DNA from: Phycisphaerae bacterium | Lineage (GTDB): Bacteria; Planctomycetota; Phycisphaerae; UBA1845; Fen-1342 | DNA: 64,000 bases | Assembly (NCBI GenBank): GCA_017999985.1 | Contig: JAGNKU010000005.1 | Coordinates: forward strand, 124,001 to 188,000 | Direction of reading: 5' to 3' | In this document: positions 47,678 to 56,940 of the stretch, in pieces | Layout of the letters: every line of letters starts with the position of its first letter | How positions within the stretch are numbered: position 1 is the first letter of the stretch | The notes under the pieces: model-generated | The model's database searches: none | Told to the model about the DNA's origin: nothing | Seen by the model: the letters and a program-made list of their open reading frames with translations, nothing else | Translations under genes and position numbers: made by a program

Positions 47678-50600
47678 GTGGACGACATCGAACTGCAACG
47701 CGCCCTGCGCGAGCTCGCCGCTCGCTTAAGTCGCCTCGAACGCCTGGCCGGGATCACCCCCCCCATCGAAAGCACGCCCAGCGCACCTGTACCGCCGCCC
47801 CCGCCGCCGCCCGCGCCTAGGGACGCGGAGCCACCACCGGCGCCAGCGCCGGTGCCGGAACCGGCCATCATCGAGTTGATTCGCACGCCAGCGCCACCGG
47901 CGGCGCCACCCATCAAGCTGCAGGCGGCCGTTCCAGTGATCCAGGGTTCTCCGCCGGCCAAGCCGCCGCGTCCCGCGCGCCAGATCTCGCTGGAGCAGCT
48001 CATCGGCGAGCGCTGGATGGCCTGGGTCGGCGCGCTGGTCGTCGTGCTGGCCGCCGGTTTCTTCGTCAAGCTGGCCTACGATCTCGGCTGGTGGGGCCGG
48101 TTGCCGCCGCTGGCCAAGTGCCTGATCAGCGCCGCGTTCGGCGCAGCGCTGGTCGCCGGCGGTGAGATCGCCCTGCGTCGCGTGGGGCGCATCGCCGCCG
48201 TCAGCCTGTTCGGGGCCGGGCTCGGCACGCTCTACCTCACCGCCTACGCGACCTTCCGCTATTTCAACCTGCTGTCGCAGTCGGGCGCGTTCTGGCTCAT
48301 GCTGCTGGTGGCCCTGCTCGGCTTCGCGCTCACGCTGCGCGGCCACCTGGTGGCCATCGGCATCCTCTCGCTCATCGGCGGTTACCTGAGCCCGATCCTC
48401 CTGTCAGAGCAAGTCACCTTCGCCGCCGCCCTGCCGCTCTACATCACCATGCTGCTCGCCGTCGCGCTCGCGCTGTCGGCGGTCCTCCCCGAGCCGTTCC
48501 GGTTGCTGCGCTACGTGGGCATCGCGCTCCACCTGATCGTCGCGACACTCTGGGCCTACCGCGAAGGCAGCGGCCACTGGCTCATCGCCGTGTCGTTCGC
48601 CACGCTGTGGTGGGCACTGGTAACGGCGGAAACGCTCTGGGCGGCTTTTCGCGGTCAGTCGCCGCGTGGCAACCCGACCGTCAGCCTGCTTTTCACGTTC
48701 TGGTATGTCTCGCTCGGCTGTGGCGTGCTGGCCGCCGCCAACCCCGGCGAGCGCAACTGGCTGGGGCTGTTCACCGGCTGCGTGGCGGCAGTGTGTGCCT
48801 GGCTGGCGTTGCCGCTGGGTCCGGGCGTGTCGGTGCTGCGCATCCGACCCCGCCGGGCCATCGAGCGGATGATCGCCGCCCTCTGGGCGCAAGTCGGCAT
48901 CCTGTGCGCTGCCGCCATCGCCGTGCAGTTTCGCGAGGGGTCGCAATCGTACGGCATGACGATCGGCTGGCTGGTGATGGCCGTGGCGTGCATCGAGCTA
49001 GGCCGGCGGCTGCCGTCGCGCGCGGTGGATGTGTTCGGCCTGCTCATCGGCCTGCTTGCCCTGGTCCGCGTCTGGGGCGTCGACTCGTTCCACCCTGCGC
49101 TCCCCACGCCGAGATGGTCGTACGGCAATCTAAGCGTCAGTTACTGGGCCGTGCTCGTGCTCGGCGCTATCACCGCCACGCAATTCGCCGCGCGGCGGCT
49201 GCGGCTGCATGGCGACTGCGCCTGGCTGTGGCTCACGCAGTGGCTGACCTGGCTCAGCGCCTTGCAATGGCTCGTGCTGTGCGTCTTCACGTGCCGCGGC
49301 CTGGCGCTGACAACCGGGTGGCTCGTCGGGGCCGCCGCGCTGCTCGCGGCATCGTCCTGGAAGCCCAGCCCGGCGTGCCGGCCGGCGGCCGTGTTCCTAC
49401 TGGTCTGCGCGGCCGCGAAATGGCTGCTCGGTGACGCCCTGGGCACGCGGACGTCCGGCGCGTGGGATCCGAACGCCACGCAGCCATTCGCGAACTGGCA
49501 AATGGGCGTCGCGCTGCTGCTCTTCGCCGGTGCGTGCGGCGTCTACCGGGTCTACACCCGGCGCCGCGCGACCGCCCCGCTGGACGAGTCGCCGGCGGAT
49601 GAAGTCGCGCCGGTGCGCCCCTCCGCCTTCGCGGGCGGCGTGCTCGTCGTCGCCGTATGTTTCCTCATCACCGCGCTGAGCTTTGAGGTGGAGCACCTGA
49701 TTGGCCAGCTCGAAACCACCCGGCCCACCGGCGCGCCGCGCCCGGCCGAGGACCCGTCCCAGACCCGTCTGCTCTGGTTCGCCTTACTGTGGGCCGGCGG
49801 CGGACTGGCGGCGCTGATCTACGGTCGCGCGCGGGGGATCAGCGCGCTCGCCGCCGCAGGCACGGCGATCATCACCCTCGCCGGCCTGACCTGGCTGATT
49901 CCGGGCACACTCTCCTGGCGCATCGTGCACGGCGTCACACTGTGCCCCGTCTTGGTCAACATCACGTTCGGCATCGGACTGGCCACCGCGGCCGCCGTGT
50001 TCGTGACCGGCATGCTACTGAGACGAGACGCGCAGCCGGGATGCGCCGACGTCATGCCACGCGCCGCACAAACCGCGTTCACGGCCGTGCTTTCGTTGGT
50101 GCTGATCGCGCTCGCCTTCGAGATCGATCGCTGGCTGGGACACCGCGCAGCCGCGCGGCCGGAAGGTGTGACGCCGCTGTGGACAGGCTGGCACGAACGT
50201 GCGCTCTGGGGCACACTGCTCGCCGCGGCGGGCGGACTGCTCGGGCTTGTGCTGGGACGCTGGCGCCGCGTCCCGCAACTGGTCGTCACGGGCTGGGCCC
50301 TCCTTATCGCCGCCGGCGTGGCCTGGTTGAGCGTCGGCACGCTTCTGCCGCGGCTCCATCACGGCGTCACGCTCAGTCCCGTGGTGTTGAACCTGCAGTG
50401 CGGCGTCGGCGTGCTGGCCGCCGTGCTCCTGGCCGCGGCGACCTGGTTCACGGCCCGCGACCAGACCGAGTGCGAGTCCCGACTGGTCGGCGTCTGGCTC
50501 GTCGCGCTCATCGGCTTGTGGCTCGGCAGCCTGGAGCTCGACCGCTTCTTCGCCCCGGCCGCGGCGCGCGTCAGCAACCCGGCGATGGCGCGGCAGACGG

Positions 50601-50881
50601 CATGGAGCGTCTACTGGGCCCTGTACGCGATCGGCTTCGTGGCCGTCGGGTTCTGGAAACACTCCGCCGCCACACGCTACGCGGGCCTGGGCCTGCTGGC
50701 AATCACGCTGGCCAAGGTGCTGATCGTCGATTTGGCGCATGTGCAGTACGCGTATCGCGTGCTGTCGCTGCTTGTCGTGGGTCTGTTGCTCATCGGTACT
50801 TCGATCGCGTACTCGCGCCTGGCATCGGTGCTCTTGCGGCCGCAGACGCCGACCACCAATCCGACGCAGCGCAAGGAGTAA
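47678..50881 (+). CDS. DUF2339-family polytopic membrane protein
   Basis: The 1067-residue protein has an N-terminal coiled-coil-like segment (LQRALRELAARLSRLERLAG), a Pro-rich linker (residues about 35-100), the anchor-proximal motif LEQLIGERWMAWVGALVVVL, and then some 25 hydrophobic helices to the C-terminus. The GERWMAWVG start of the membrane region is typical of DUF2339, a family of unknown function. It begins 57 nt after the nucleotidyltransferase fusion and may be co-transcribed. No enzymatic motif was found. Confidence 0.85.
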   Translation: MDDIELQRALRELAARLSRLERLAGITPPIESTPSAPVPPPPPPPAPRDAEPPPAPAPVPEPAIIELIRTPAPPAAPPIKLQAAVPVIQGSPPAKPPRPARQISLEQLIGERWMAWVGALVVVLAAGFFVKLAYDLGWWGRLPPLAKCLISAAFGAALVAGGEIALRRVGRIAAVSLFGAGLGTLYLTAYATFRYFNLLSQSGAFWLMLLVALLGFALTLRGHLVAIGILSLIGGYLSPILLSEQVTFAAALPLYITMLLAVALALSAVLPEPFRLLRYVGIALHLIVATLWAYREGSGHWLIAVSFATLWWALVTAETLWAAFRGQSPRGNPTVSLLFTFWYVSLGCGVLAAANPGERNWLGLFTGCVAAVCAWLALPLGPGVSVLRIRPRRAIERMIAALWAQVGILCAAAIAVQFREGSQSYGMTIGWLVMAVACIELGRRLPSRAVDVFGLLIGLLALVRVWGVDSFHPALPTPRWSYGNLSVSYWAVLVLGAITATQFAARRLRLHGDCAWLWLTQWLTWLSALQWLVLCVFTCRGLALTTGWLVGAAALLAASSWKPSPACRPAAVFLLVCAAAKWLLGDALGTRTSGAWDPNATQPFANWQMGVALLLFAGACGVYRVYTRRRATAPLDESPADEVAPVRPSAFAGGVLVVAVCFLITALSFEVEHLIGQLETTRPTGAPRPAEDPSQTRLLWFALLWAGGGLAALIYGRARGISALAAAGTAIITLAGLTWLIPGTLSWRIVHGVTLCPVLVNITFGIGLATAAAVFVTGMLLRRDAQPGCADVMPRAAQTAFTAVLSLVLIALAFEIDRWLGHRAAARPEGVTPLWTGWHERALWGTLLAAAGGLLGLVLGRWRRVPQLVVTGWALLIAAGVAWLSVGTLLPRLHHGVTLSPVVLNLQCGVGVLAAVLLAAATWFTARDQTECESRLVGVWLVALIGLWLGSLELDRFFAPAAARVSNPAMARQTAWSVYWALYAIGFVAVGFWKHSAATRYAGLGLLAITLAKVLIVDLAHVQYAYRVLSLLVVGLLLIGTSIAYSRLASVLLRPQTPTTNPTQRKE

Positions 50882-50898
50882 GCCGCGGTCGCCGGCCG

Positions 50899-51762
50899 CT
50901 ACAGCAGTGTCCGCGTGGCCCGCGCGGGGTCGGCGGGATCGAACCGCACGAGGGCCAGCTCCGGGCCGTCGTGGGCCGCCGAGAAGCAATACGTGTCGCC
51001 GATGCGGTCCTGCCAGGCCCCCGTGAGCCGCGCGGACTCATGCACGTGCCCGTGCAGCGTGATCCGCGGCTGGCGCGTCTCGATGAACCGCCGGATCGCG
51101 ACGCTCCCCACATGCACATCCAGCGGCGCATGGTCCACGCTGCGACCATCGAGCGCCGCCCGGTCCAGCTTCGTCTGGTAGGGCGGTGAATGGAACAGGA
51201 AGATCGCCCGCGTCAGAGCGTGCACACCGGTGAGCTCATCCAGGTCCGCCTGGATCGTCCCGCACTGCAGCTCGTGCTCCGGCACCAGCACAGTGTGCAG
51301 CCCCTCCTCCGGCGCCAGGCAGCCCGGCTCGACAAAACGCGATACGTCGTAGCGCTCCCAGTCCTTCAGTCTAAACGGCGTGGGTGGTACGCAGGCGTAA
51401 CCATAGACGTCGAACCCGCCCAGCGTGACGTGACGGGCGTGGACGTGCTCCCAGACGCCCGCCACCTCCCCCACCGTGAGCGCCGGCTCGGCGGCCCGCG
51501 GATCGTCATTGCCCAGGATCGCGAACACGCGCGGATACGCCGGCCCGAGAAACGCCTGCAATTGGCGCAGTGACGCCTGGACGAAGTCCTGCAGGAAGTC
51601 GTCGAAATCGGCAGCGTGAGTCCACAACGACCGGCCGCCGCTCGGCAGCAAGTCGCCCCCGAGAAACACGGCCTGGGGTCGCTCGCGTGCCAGTGCGTCG
51701 AACAACTTGCGATACCGGTCCAGCCGGCCGTGCAGGTCGCTCACAAAGAAGCAGATGCCCAT
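50899..51762 (-). CDS. Calcineurin-like metallophosphoesterase
   Basis: The 287-residue cytoplasmic protein has the five metal-binding blocks of calcineurin-like phosphoesterases: FVSDLHG, FLGGDLLPSGG, ILGNDDPR, the His in LFHSPPYQT and TLHGHVHES. The substrate could be a nucleotide, phosphodiester or phosphoprotein; unknown. ATG 51762 has GGGAG 6 nt upstream; a longer frame to 51861 is less likely. It is convergent with the DUF2339 gene (17 nt apart) and divergent from the coiled-coil gene. A TACACT at 51805-51800 could be its -10. Confidence 0.9.
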   Translation of the reverse strand: MGICFFVSDLHGRLDRYRKLFDALARERPQAVFLGGDLLPSGGRSLWTHAADFDDFLQDFVQASLRQLQAFLGPAYPRVFAILGNDDPRAAEPALTVGEVAGVWEHVHARHVTLGGFDVYGYACVPPTPFRLKDWERYDVSRFVEPGCLAPEEGLHTVLVPEHELQCGTIQADLDELTGVHALTRAIFLFHSPPYQTKLDRAALDGRSVDHAPLDVHVGSVAIRRFIETRQPRITLHGHVHESARLTGAWQDRIGDTYCFSAAHDGPELALVRFDPADPARATRTLL

Positions 51763-51870
51763 GTGGCACTCCCGGGCCGCCGCCGCGGCCGTCCATATGA
51801 GTGTATCACGCCGCGGTGCCCCGCGTGCGGGATCACTCGCAAGTGGGTTTCGCGCCCGCAAAAAAACCCC

Positions 51871-51876
51871 TATAGT
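51871..51876 (+). promoter_or_regulatory. Possible -10 box TATAGT after an A-tract
   Basis: TATAGT at 51871 follows seven A residues and lies 59 nt before the ATG of the coiled-coil gene. No -35 match was found. Confidence 0.35.
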
Positions 51877-51935
51877 GTGCCTGCCGCCCCACGCGCCGTT
51901 TGGTGGCCGCGGGCGCGTCCAGCGGAGTGCTGCCC

Positions 51936-52772
51936 ATGCTCACTGCCTTCAGGCCTACCAGAGTTCTCGTGGTCTTGGTTACAGGACTTGCCCTGTGCGG
52001 CGCATGGGCTTCCGCGGCGCGCACGCCCATCCCGGAGCCGCCCGCCGCAGCGCAGGTCGCGGACACTCAGCCAGCGGTGCCAGCGACCCAGCCCGCAGCC
52101 GACGCGCAGCCTGCCGCAACGCAACCGGCGTCCGACGCTGCCCGCGACGCGGACAAGCAGGCCCGCGAACGCGAGCGCAAGCTGGCGCGCCTGCGCCGGC
52201 AACTGGAGATCGCCCAACTGGGCGTGGCCAAGGCCCGGACCGCCATCGAGCACGGCGACCTCAAGTACAACGACGCGCTGGCCGCCGCCGAGACGGAATT
52301 CGAGCTCGCCAAGAAACGGTTGCAGATCTTCCAGAAGATGACGGTGCCCAACCGCCTCGCCCGCGCCGAGCTCGAGCTCCGCCAAGTCGAGGACGGCGTC
52401 ACCGAGTCGCAGGAGGAGCTCTACCAGCTGGAGCTCATGTACAGCGACGAGCAGCTCGCCGACCAGACGCGCGAGATCGTCATTGAGCGGGCCAAGCGCC
52501 GGCTGGAGCGCGCCCAGCGCGACCTGGAGCTGCGCCGCGAGGAATTCCGCGTGCTGAAGGAAGTCAACCTGCCGCTCGAAGAGCAGGAGCTGGACCACGC
52601 CGCCGAGCTGAAAAAACGCGCCGTGCTCCAGACCCAGCGCGACAACGAGCCAGAGATCATCGACCGCCAGGTGGCCGTCATCAACGCCGAGCTCGAAGTG
52701 ACCCGGCTGGAGGAGGAGATCGCTGATCTGGTCTCCGAGGCCCAGGCGGCCGCCTCGCAGCCGGCCCGGTAG
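51936..52772 (+). CDS. Secreted coiled-coil protein
   Basis: The 278-residue product has a signal peptide (VLVVLVTGLALCGAWASA), a low-complexity Ala/Gln/Pro linker (residues about 30-90) and a long charged heptad-type coiled coil to the end (ARLRRQLEIAQLGVAKART, then ERAKRRLERAQRDLELRREE). No catalytic motif is seen. The ATG at 51936 is preferred over GTG 51900 because the signal peptide begins there. It lies 21 nt before the squalene-cyclase-like gene, so they probably act together or share a transcript. Function unknown. Confidence 0.75.
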   Translation: MLTAFRPTRVLVVLVTGLALCGAWASAARTPIPEPPAAAQVADTQPAVPATQPAADAQPAATQPASDAARDADKQARERERKLARLRRQLEIAQLGVAKARTAIEHGDLKYNDALAAAETEFELAKKRLQIFQKMTVPNRLARAELELRQVEDGVTESQEELYQLELMYSDEQLADQTREIVIERAKRRLERAQRDLELRREEFRVLKEVNLPLEEQELDHAAELKKRAVLQTQRDNEPEIIDRQVAVINAELEVTRLEEEIADLVSEAQAAASQPAR

Positions 52773-52793
52773 GCCCGCCCCGCGGAGCACGCC

Positions 52794-54014
52794 ATGACCG
52801 TCGCGATCCGATGCGGACTGCTGCTGCTTGCGGGGGGCGCTGGCCTCGCCGCCGCCGACCGCCTGAAGCCGACCGACATCACGCCGGCCGTCGTGCAGGC
52901 GGGCGTACAACGGGGGGTGACGTTCCTGCTCGGCGCGCAGAACCCCGACGGCTCATGGGGCGGGGCCGCGCGCTCGATCACCACGTGGAGCGGCGACATG
53001 TGGACGTCGCCCGAGTCGCACCGCAGTTGGCGCGTCGCGACCACTGGCCTGTGCTGCCTGGCGCTGCTCCAGGTCGGCGACTCCGACGCCGCTTACGCCG
53101 CCCTGGACCGCGGCCTCGACTACCTCGTCGCGAATGCCTGTGTGAAACGCCCCAACGACTGGGACACGATGAACTGCTGGGCCGACGTGTACGGCCTGCA
53201 GGCGCTCGCCGCCGCGCTGCAGCACCCGCGCCATGCCGCGTCGCCGCGCCGGGCGGACCTCTGCCGCGCCGCCGAGACGCACCTGCGCCAGATGGCGTAC
53301 AGCCAGTCGCTCAGCGGCGGCTGGGGCTACCTGGAGTTCAACACGCCGCGCACCGCGCGCCCGCAATGGGCCACCAGCTTCACCACGGCCTCGGCGATCA
53401 TCGCGCTGCTCGAGGCTCGCGCCGCCGGCCTGCCCGTTGACGCCGATGTCGTACGTCGCGCGGTCCGCGCCGTGCGGCGGTGCCGGCTGCCCAACGGCGC
53501 GTACGACTACTCGGTCTCGGCAATACCCAATCCGGGCTGGACGGGCTCCGTCAACGGCGTGAAGGGCTCGCTGGCCCGCATCCAGTCCTGCAATCTGGCG
53601 CTCTTCCGGGCGGGCGAACGCGTGCCCCGCGAATGGCTGCAGACCGGTCTCGAGCAGTTCTTCCGCGAGCACCGCTTCCTGGACATCGCCCTGCACAAGC
53701 CGGTCCCGCATGAGGCGTTCTACCAGAACTCCGGGTACTTCTACCTCTACGGGCACTACTACGCGGCCGAGGTCATCGCCTGTCTGCCACCCGCGCAGCG
53801 CGACCCGTACTGGCCGCGACTGCAGTACGAAGTGCTCAAGCTTCAGCAGGCCGACGGATCGGTGTGGGACTACGACCATCATGCGTACGCCAAGCCCTAC
53901 GGTACGGCGTACGCGCTATTGGCGCTGGGCCGCTCAATCGACGCGGGACAGCGCGCCGGTGACCTCGATCACGATCGTGACCGTGACGCCGGTGTCGGTG
54001 GTCAGCGCGAGTGA
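52794..54014 (+). CDS. Prenyltransferase/squalene-cyclase-like alpha-toroid protein (secreted)
   Basis: The 406-residue protein begins with a signal-like segment (GLLLLAGGAGLAAA) and then shows repeated QNPDGSWGG/GGWGYLEF-type motifs (AQNPDGSWGG, LSGGWGYLEF, CRLPNGAYDYSV, QQADGSVWDY) typical of the alpha/alpha six-barrel of terpene cyclases and prenyltransferases. The DxDD catalytic acid motif of squalene-hopene cyclases was not found, so it is probably not a cyclase; such secreted barrels occur in planctomycetes with unknown role. The last 27 residues are encoded in an 81-bp tail-to-tail overlap with the next minus-strand gene, so the true C-terminus is less sure. Confidence 0.75.
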   Translation: MTVAIRCGLLLLAGGAGLAAADRLKPTDITPAVVQAGVQRGVTFLLGAQNPDGSWGGAARSITTWSGDMWTSPESHRSWRVATTGLCCLALLQVGDSDAAYAALDRGLDYLVANACVKRPNDWDTMNCWADVYGLQALAAALQHPRHAASPRRADLCRAAETHLRQMAYSQSLSGGWGYLEFNTPRTARPQWATSFTTASAIIALLEARAAGLPVDADVVRRAVRAVRRCRLPNGAYDYSVSAIPNPGWTGSVNGVKGSLARIQSCNLALFRAGERVPREWLQTGLEQFFREHRFLDIALHKPVPHEAFYQNSGYFYLYGHYYAAEVIACLPPAQRDPYWPRLQYEVLKLQQADGSVWDYDHHAYAKPYGTAYALLALGRSIDAGQRAGDLDHDRDRDAGVGGQRE

Positions 54015-55139
54015 GTCGTACAGGTAGGCGTTCAGCCGCCCGTCCTCGAGGAGCGCGTACACGGCGGACTCGATGCCCGTGCCGGTGACTGGCGCCGCGC
54101 CGACCTGCCCGTCCTCCACGCTCAGCTCCATGTCGTAGCGCGTCGCGGTGTCGTCAAACGTCGCGGCCGTGGTCGTGCTGACGATGTCCAGGTCCAGCCG
54201 GCTCGTCTCCACTGGGATGATCCGCTGCTCGCCGACGTCCGGCAGCGGCCCGTTGCCGGCGTCGTCCGTCACCTTCCCATTGTCGTCGATCGTGACCGTG
54301 TAGTCGTACGGCACGTTCTTGGTAACGGCGATTTCGCCGGACTCGATGACGGTCACGCGCATGGTCATCTCGCCGGCCCAGCCGCCGGCCATCGGCGCCG
54401 GGGCGCCGGGGCTGGAGACCGCGCCGCGGCCGACGGTCGCGGTGCTGATTGCCTGGTTGAAGCCGTTGATGACGGCGTTGGCGCGCTGCTCGCAGGTGCC
54501 GTGGGCGCCCTCGGCAAACCAGGGCACGCTGTCCGGGTCGCCGGTGGTGCAGGCAAACTCCTTCAGCAGTTCGGCGATCTCGCTGACGTTCGCCGAACCG
54601 TCCTGCTGCGCCAGCGTGCCCATGTAGTAGCCACCGCGCACGTCCGCGTCCTGCTCATACTCGAACGACGTGGAATACCGGATGTTGTTGGCGTACTGCA
54701 CCTGGTGCCCCCACTCGTGCGCCACAATCAACATCGTCGGCAGCTCGCTGTCCCACTCCTGCACAAAGCGCTCGAACAGGCCCGGATCGTACACCACGCT
54801 CGGCGGCAGGCTGTAGGAGATGGCGTTCTGCCGGACCAGCGTGTAGGCCGACGCGTCCGCCCGGAACACGCACGTGCTGAGTTTCCAGAAGTCGTTCAGC
54901 TTGTTGCCGTACCGCGCGATCTTGTCTTCAGCCTCGGCGAGCGCGTCGATCGGAACACCCACGGGCGTGTAGTCGCTGTCCACGCTGCACTTGGCAACCG
55001 AGCCCCCCGGCGTGTTCCCGTCCTGGGTGTCGTTGCTGTCCCCATCCGTCGTGCCATCCGTCGGACAGCCGCCCAGGACCGCCGCCAACACCATGACCAG
55101 CCCCGCCCGCACCATCCGTCCCCAAGCCACGCCCGTCAT
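53934..55139 (-). CDS. Zinc-metallopeptidase-like lipoprotein (YpfJ-like)
   Basis: The 401-residue product has a lipoprotein signal (AGLVMVLAAVLGGCP) followed by an Asp/Thr/Gly-rich linker. The zinc motif HEWGHQVQ and a downstream third-ligand candidate in EYEQDADVRGGYYMG resemble the neutral zinc metallopeptidase (YpfJ/zinicin-like) family: H-E-x-x-H plus a later E/D. A catalytic role is likely but unproven. The C-terminal half (residues about 255-400) is beta-rich and unrecognised. The ATG at 55139 has weak GGAG spacing; ATG 55115 is an alternative. It overlaps the squalene-cyclase-like gene. Confidence 0.78.
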   Translation of the reverse strand: MTGVAWGRMVRAGLVMVLAAVLGGCPTDGTTDGDSNDTQDGNTPGGSVAKCSVDSDYTPVGVPIDALAEAEDKIARYGNKLNDFWKLSTCVFRADASAYTLVRQNAISYSLPPSVVYDPGLFERFVQEWDSELPTMLIVAHEWGHQVQYANNIRYSTSFEYEQDADVRGGYYMGTLAQQDGSANVSEIAELLKEFACTTGDPDSVPWFAEGAHGTCEQRANAVINGFNQAISTATVGRGAVSSPGAPAPMAGGWAGEMTMRVTVIESGEIAVTKNVPYDYTVTIDDNGKVTDDAGNGPLPDVGEQRIIPVETSRLDLDIVSTTTAATFDDTATRYDMELSVEDGQVGAAPVTGTGIESAVYALLEDGRLNAYLYDSLALTTDTGVTVTIVIEVTGALSRVD

Positions 55140-55253
55140 CTCCAGCTCCGATCGAATCTTGTCTGCCCCCACTCGTGAACTAGCCTGTCCACGGCCCAAT
55201 CTATCAAAAAATGCAACTGAAAATCAAGTAGATCGGCCGGGTCGCCGCCCCGC

Positions 55254-56843
55254 TCACTCGAGGCGGATAATCCGCCGCCCCAGGGATGTCTGCCCGTACA
55301 CATCCGTCGTGCGCACCTCGATCAGGTGGGTGCCGGCGGAGAGGCCCGCGGGCAGCACGCCGCGCCAGATGTGCTTCGTCTTGTCCGGTTTCGGCAACTT
55401 GCGCCCCTTCGGCGGCGGCGTGGCCTTTTCCGATTCCTTCAACTCCACATAGTACGGATCCTCGCGCTCGACGCGTTCCAGCGGCGTCCACGCCCCGTCT
55501 ACACAGCGCATCTCGACGGTCGAGCGCTCCGAGCCCGCAAACACGTTCACGAGGACTTCCGTCTGCCCCGCCTGCGCGGCCGGCACGGCGTCGGGCGCGT
55601 AGATGTTCATCTGGTAATCGGCCGGGCGCCGGGCCGCGCGATACTCCACGGCGTGGTCGTGGCCGGCAAACGTCACCATACACCAGTTGTTTGGCACACC
55701 GTCCGCCATCGTCGCGTGCGGGATTCCCACCTCGTCCAGCGCGCCATTCCACCAGCTTCCGCACGTCGCGCCGACCGTCGTGTGATGATGCGGCGTCGCG
55801 CCGGGCCAGCCGTCGCGCGCATCGATGAACCAGTGTCGGTAGTCGTGCGTGTGCCCGGAGAAGGACACCGTGTGCGGGTGCTCCGCCAGCAGCGCGTACA
55901 ACTCCTTGCGCTCCGCGATCTGCACCATCGGAATGTGCATCGTCAGTACGACGAGCTGCTCACGCGGCACCAGCTCCAGGTCGTTGCGCAGGAACTCGAG
56001 CTGCGCCGCCCCCAGGCCCGCCGTGTAATGCCCCTTCTTCTCCGCTGTCGCGCCGTGCCAGATCACATCATCCAGCACGATGAAATGCACCGGGCCGTAG
56101 TCGAACGAGTAATACGCCGGCCCGTAGGTCCGCTCAAAATTGGCGTCCGAGTGCTGGTCGTCCGGGGCGGCGTAGTCCATGTCGTGATTACCGAGCACGT
56201 TGTACCAGGGAATACCGAGCTGCGCGATGGCGCCACTCAGCGGCGCCCGCAGCGCCGGCTTCTCGTGCACCAGGTCGCCCAGCGAAATACCCAGCCCGGC
56301 CGGCGTCCCGCTCGCCGGCTCCACGATGTCGTGCGCAAAGTCGTTCACATCCTCGATCGAAGCCGTCTGCGTATCGCCGAACAAGAGCACCTGGAAACGG
56401 TCCGGTTCCGCTTGTCGCCGCAGCGCAAAATCGACGCTGGCCGGCAGTGGCCCGGTGGGCGCGACACCCGGATAATTCAACGCCGGCGTGCCCTGGGGCT
56501 TATGAATATAGTAGAACCGTGGCTGGTTGAACGGATCGACCGGCGTCATCCAGCCGCGCGGCTTGATCACGAAGAGAATCGTGTCGTCGTCGATCGGCAG
56601 CCGGTACGCACCGTGCCCGTCGGTCAGCACCACGTCGCGCCCGTTCGAGACGCGCATGCGTGCCAGGCCCTTCTCGCCGGCATCACGTACGCCGTTGCCG
56701 TTCGCATCATCGAATACAAAACCCGTAGCCACGGGGCCGGCGGGCGTCTCGGCCGCGGCGGGCGTCGGCCGGCCCGGCGTGGCGCAACCGCAAAGCCACC
56801 CGCTCCCCGCCACCAGACCCAGTACGCTCACAATCCGCCGCAT
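55254..56843 (-). CDS. Calcineurin-like phosphoesterase lipoprotein with N- and C-terminal beta domains
   Basis: The 529-residue product has a lipoprotein signal (SVLGLVAGSGWLCGC), then a SdrD-B-like beta domain (GFVFDDANGNGVRDAGEKGL; residues about 40-145). The metallophosphoesterase core carries LLFGDTQT, ISLGDLVHE, NVLGNHDMDY, TMHIPMV and SFSGHTHDYRH, the five metal-binding blocks. The end forms a third beta domain (about 400-529). This order is that of the planctomycete/Bacteroidetes 'MetallophosN-Metallophos-MetallophosC' proteins, secreted enzymes with unknown phosphoester substrates. It lies 114 nt downstream of the metallopeptidase-like gene start on the opposite side of an AT-richer gap. 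Confidence 0.9.
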   Translation of the reverse strand: MRRIVSVLGLVAGSGWLCGCATPGRPTPAAAETPAGPVATGFVFDDANGNGVRDAGEKGLARMRVSNGRDVVLTDGHGAYRLPIDDDTILFVIKPRGWMTPVDPFNQPRFYYIHKPQGTPALNYPGVAPTGPLPASVDFALRRQAEPDRFQVLLFGDTQTASIEDVNDFAHDIVEPASGTPAGLGISLGDLVHEKPALRAPLSGAIAQLGIPWYNVLGNHDMDYAAPDDQHSDANFERTYGPAYYSFDYGPVHFIVLDDVIWHGATAEKKGHYTAGLGAAQLEFLRNDLELVPREQLVVLTMHIPMVQIAERKELYALLAEHPHTVSFSGHTHDYRHWFIDARDGWPGATPHHHTTVGATCGSWWNGALDEVGIPHATMADGVPNNWCMVTFAGHDHAVEYRAARRPADYQMNIYAPDAVPAAQAGQTEVLVNVFAGSERSTVEMRCVDGAWTPLERVEREDPYYVELKESEKATPPPKGRKLPKPDKTKHIWRGVLPAGLSAGTHLIEVRTTDVYGQTSLGRRIIRLE

Positions 56844-56940
56844 CAGGGCACCTCACTCCACCCGGAACTCAATTCCCCCGGCGAGGACTGTACGGAGCGA
56901 TCCGGTTTCGTTCAACTGTGCGGTCGTCAAGGAGTGTCAC

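Noticed and set aside
44525-47698. Minus-strand open frame of 1057 codons opposite the ATP-grasp/NTase fusion
   Set aside because: The plus strand carries clear ATP-grasp and NTase motifs; the antisense frame has none.
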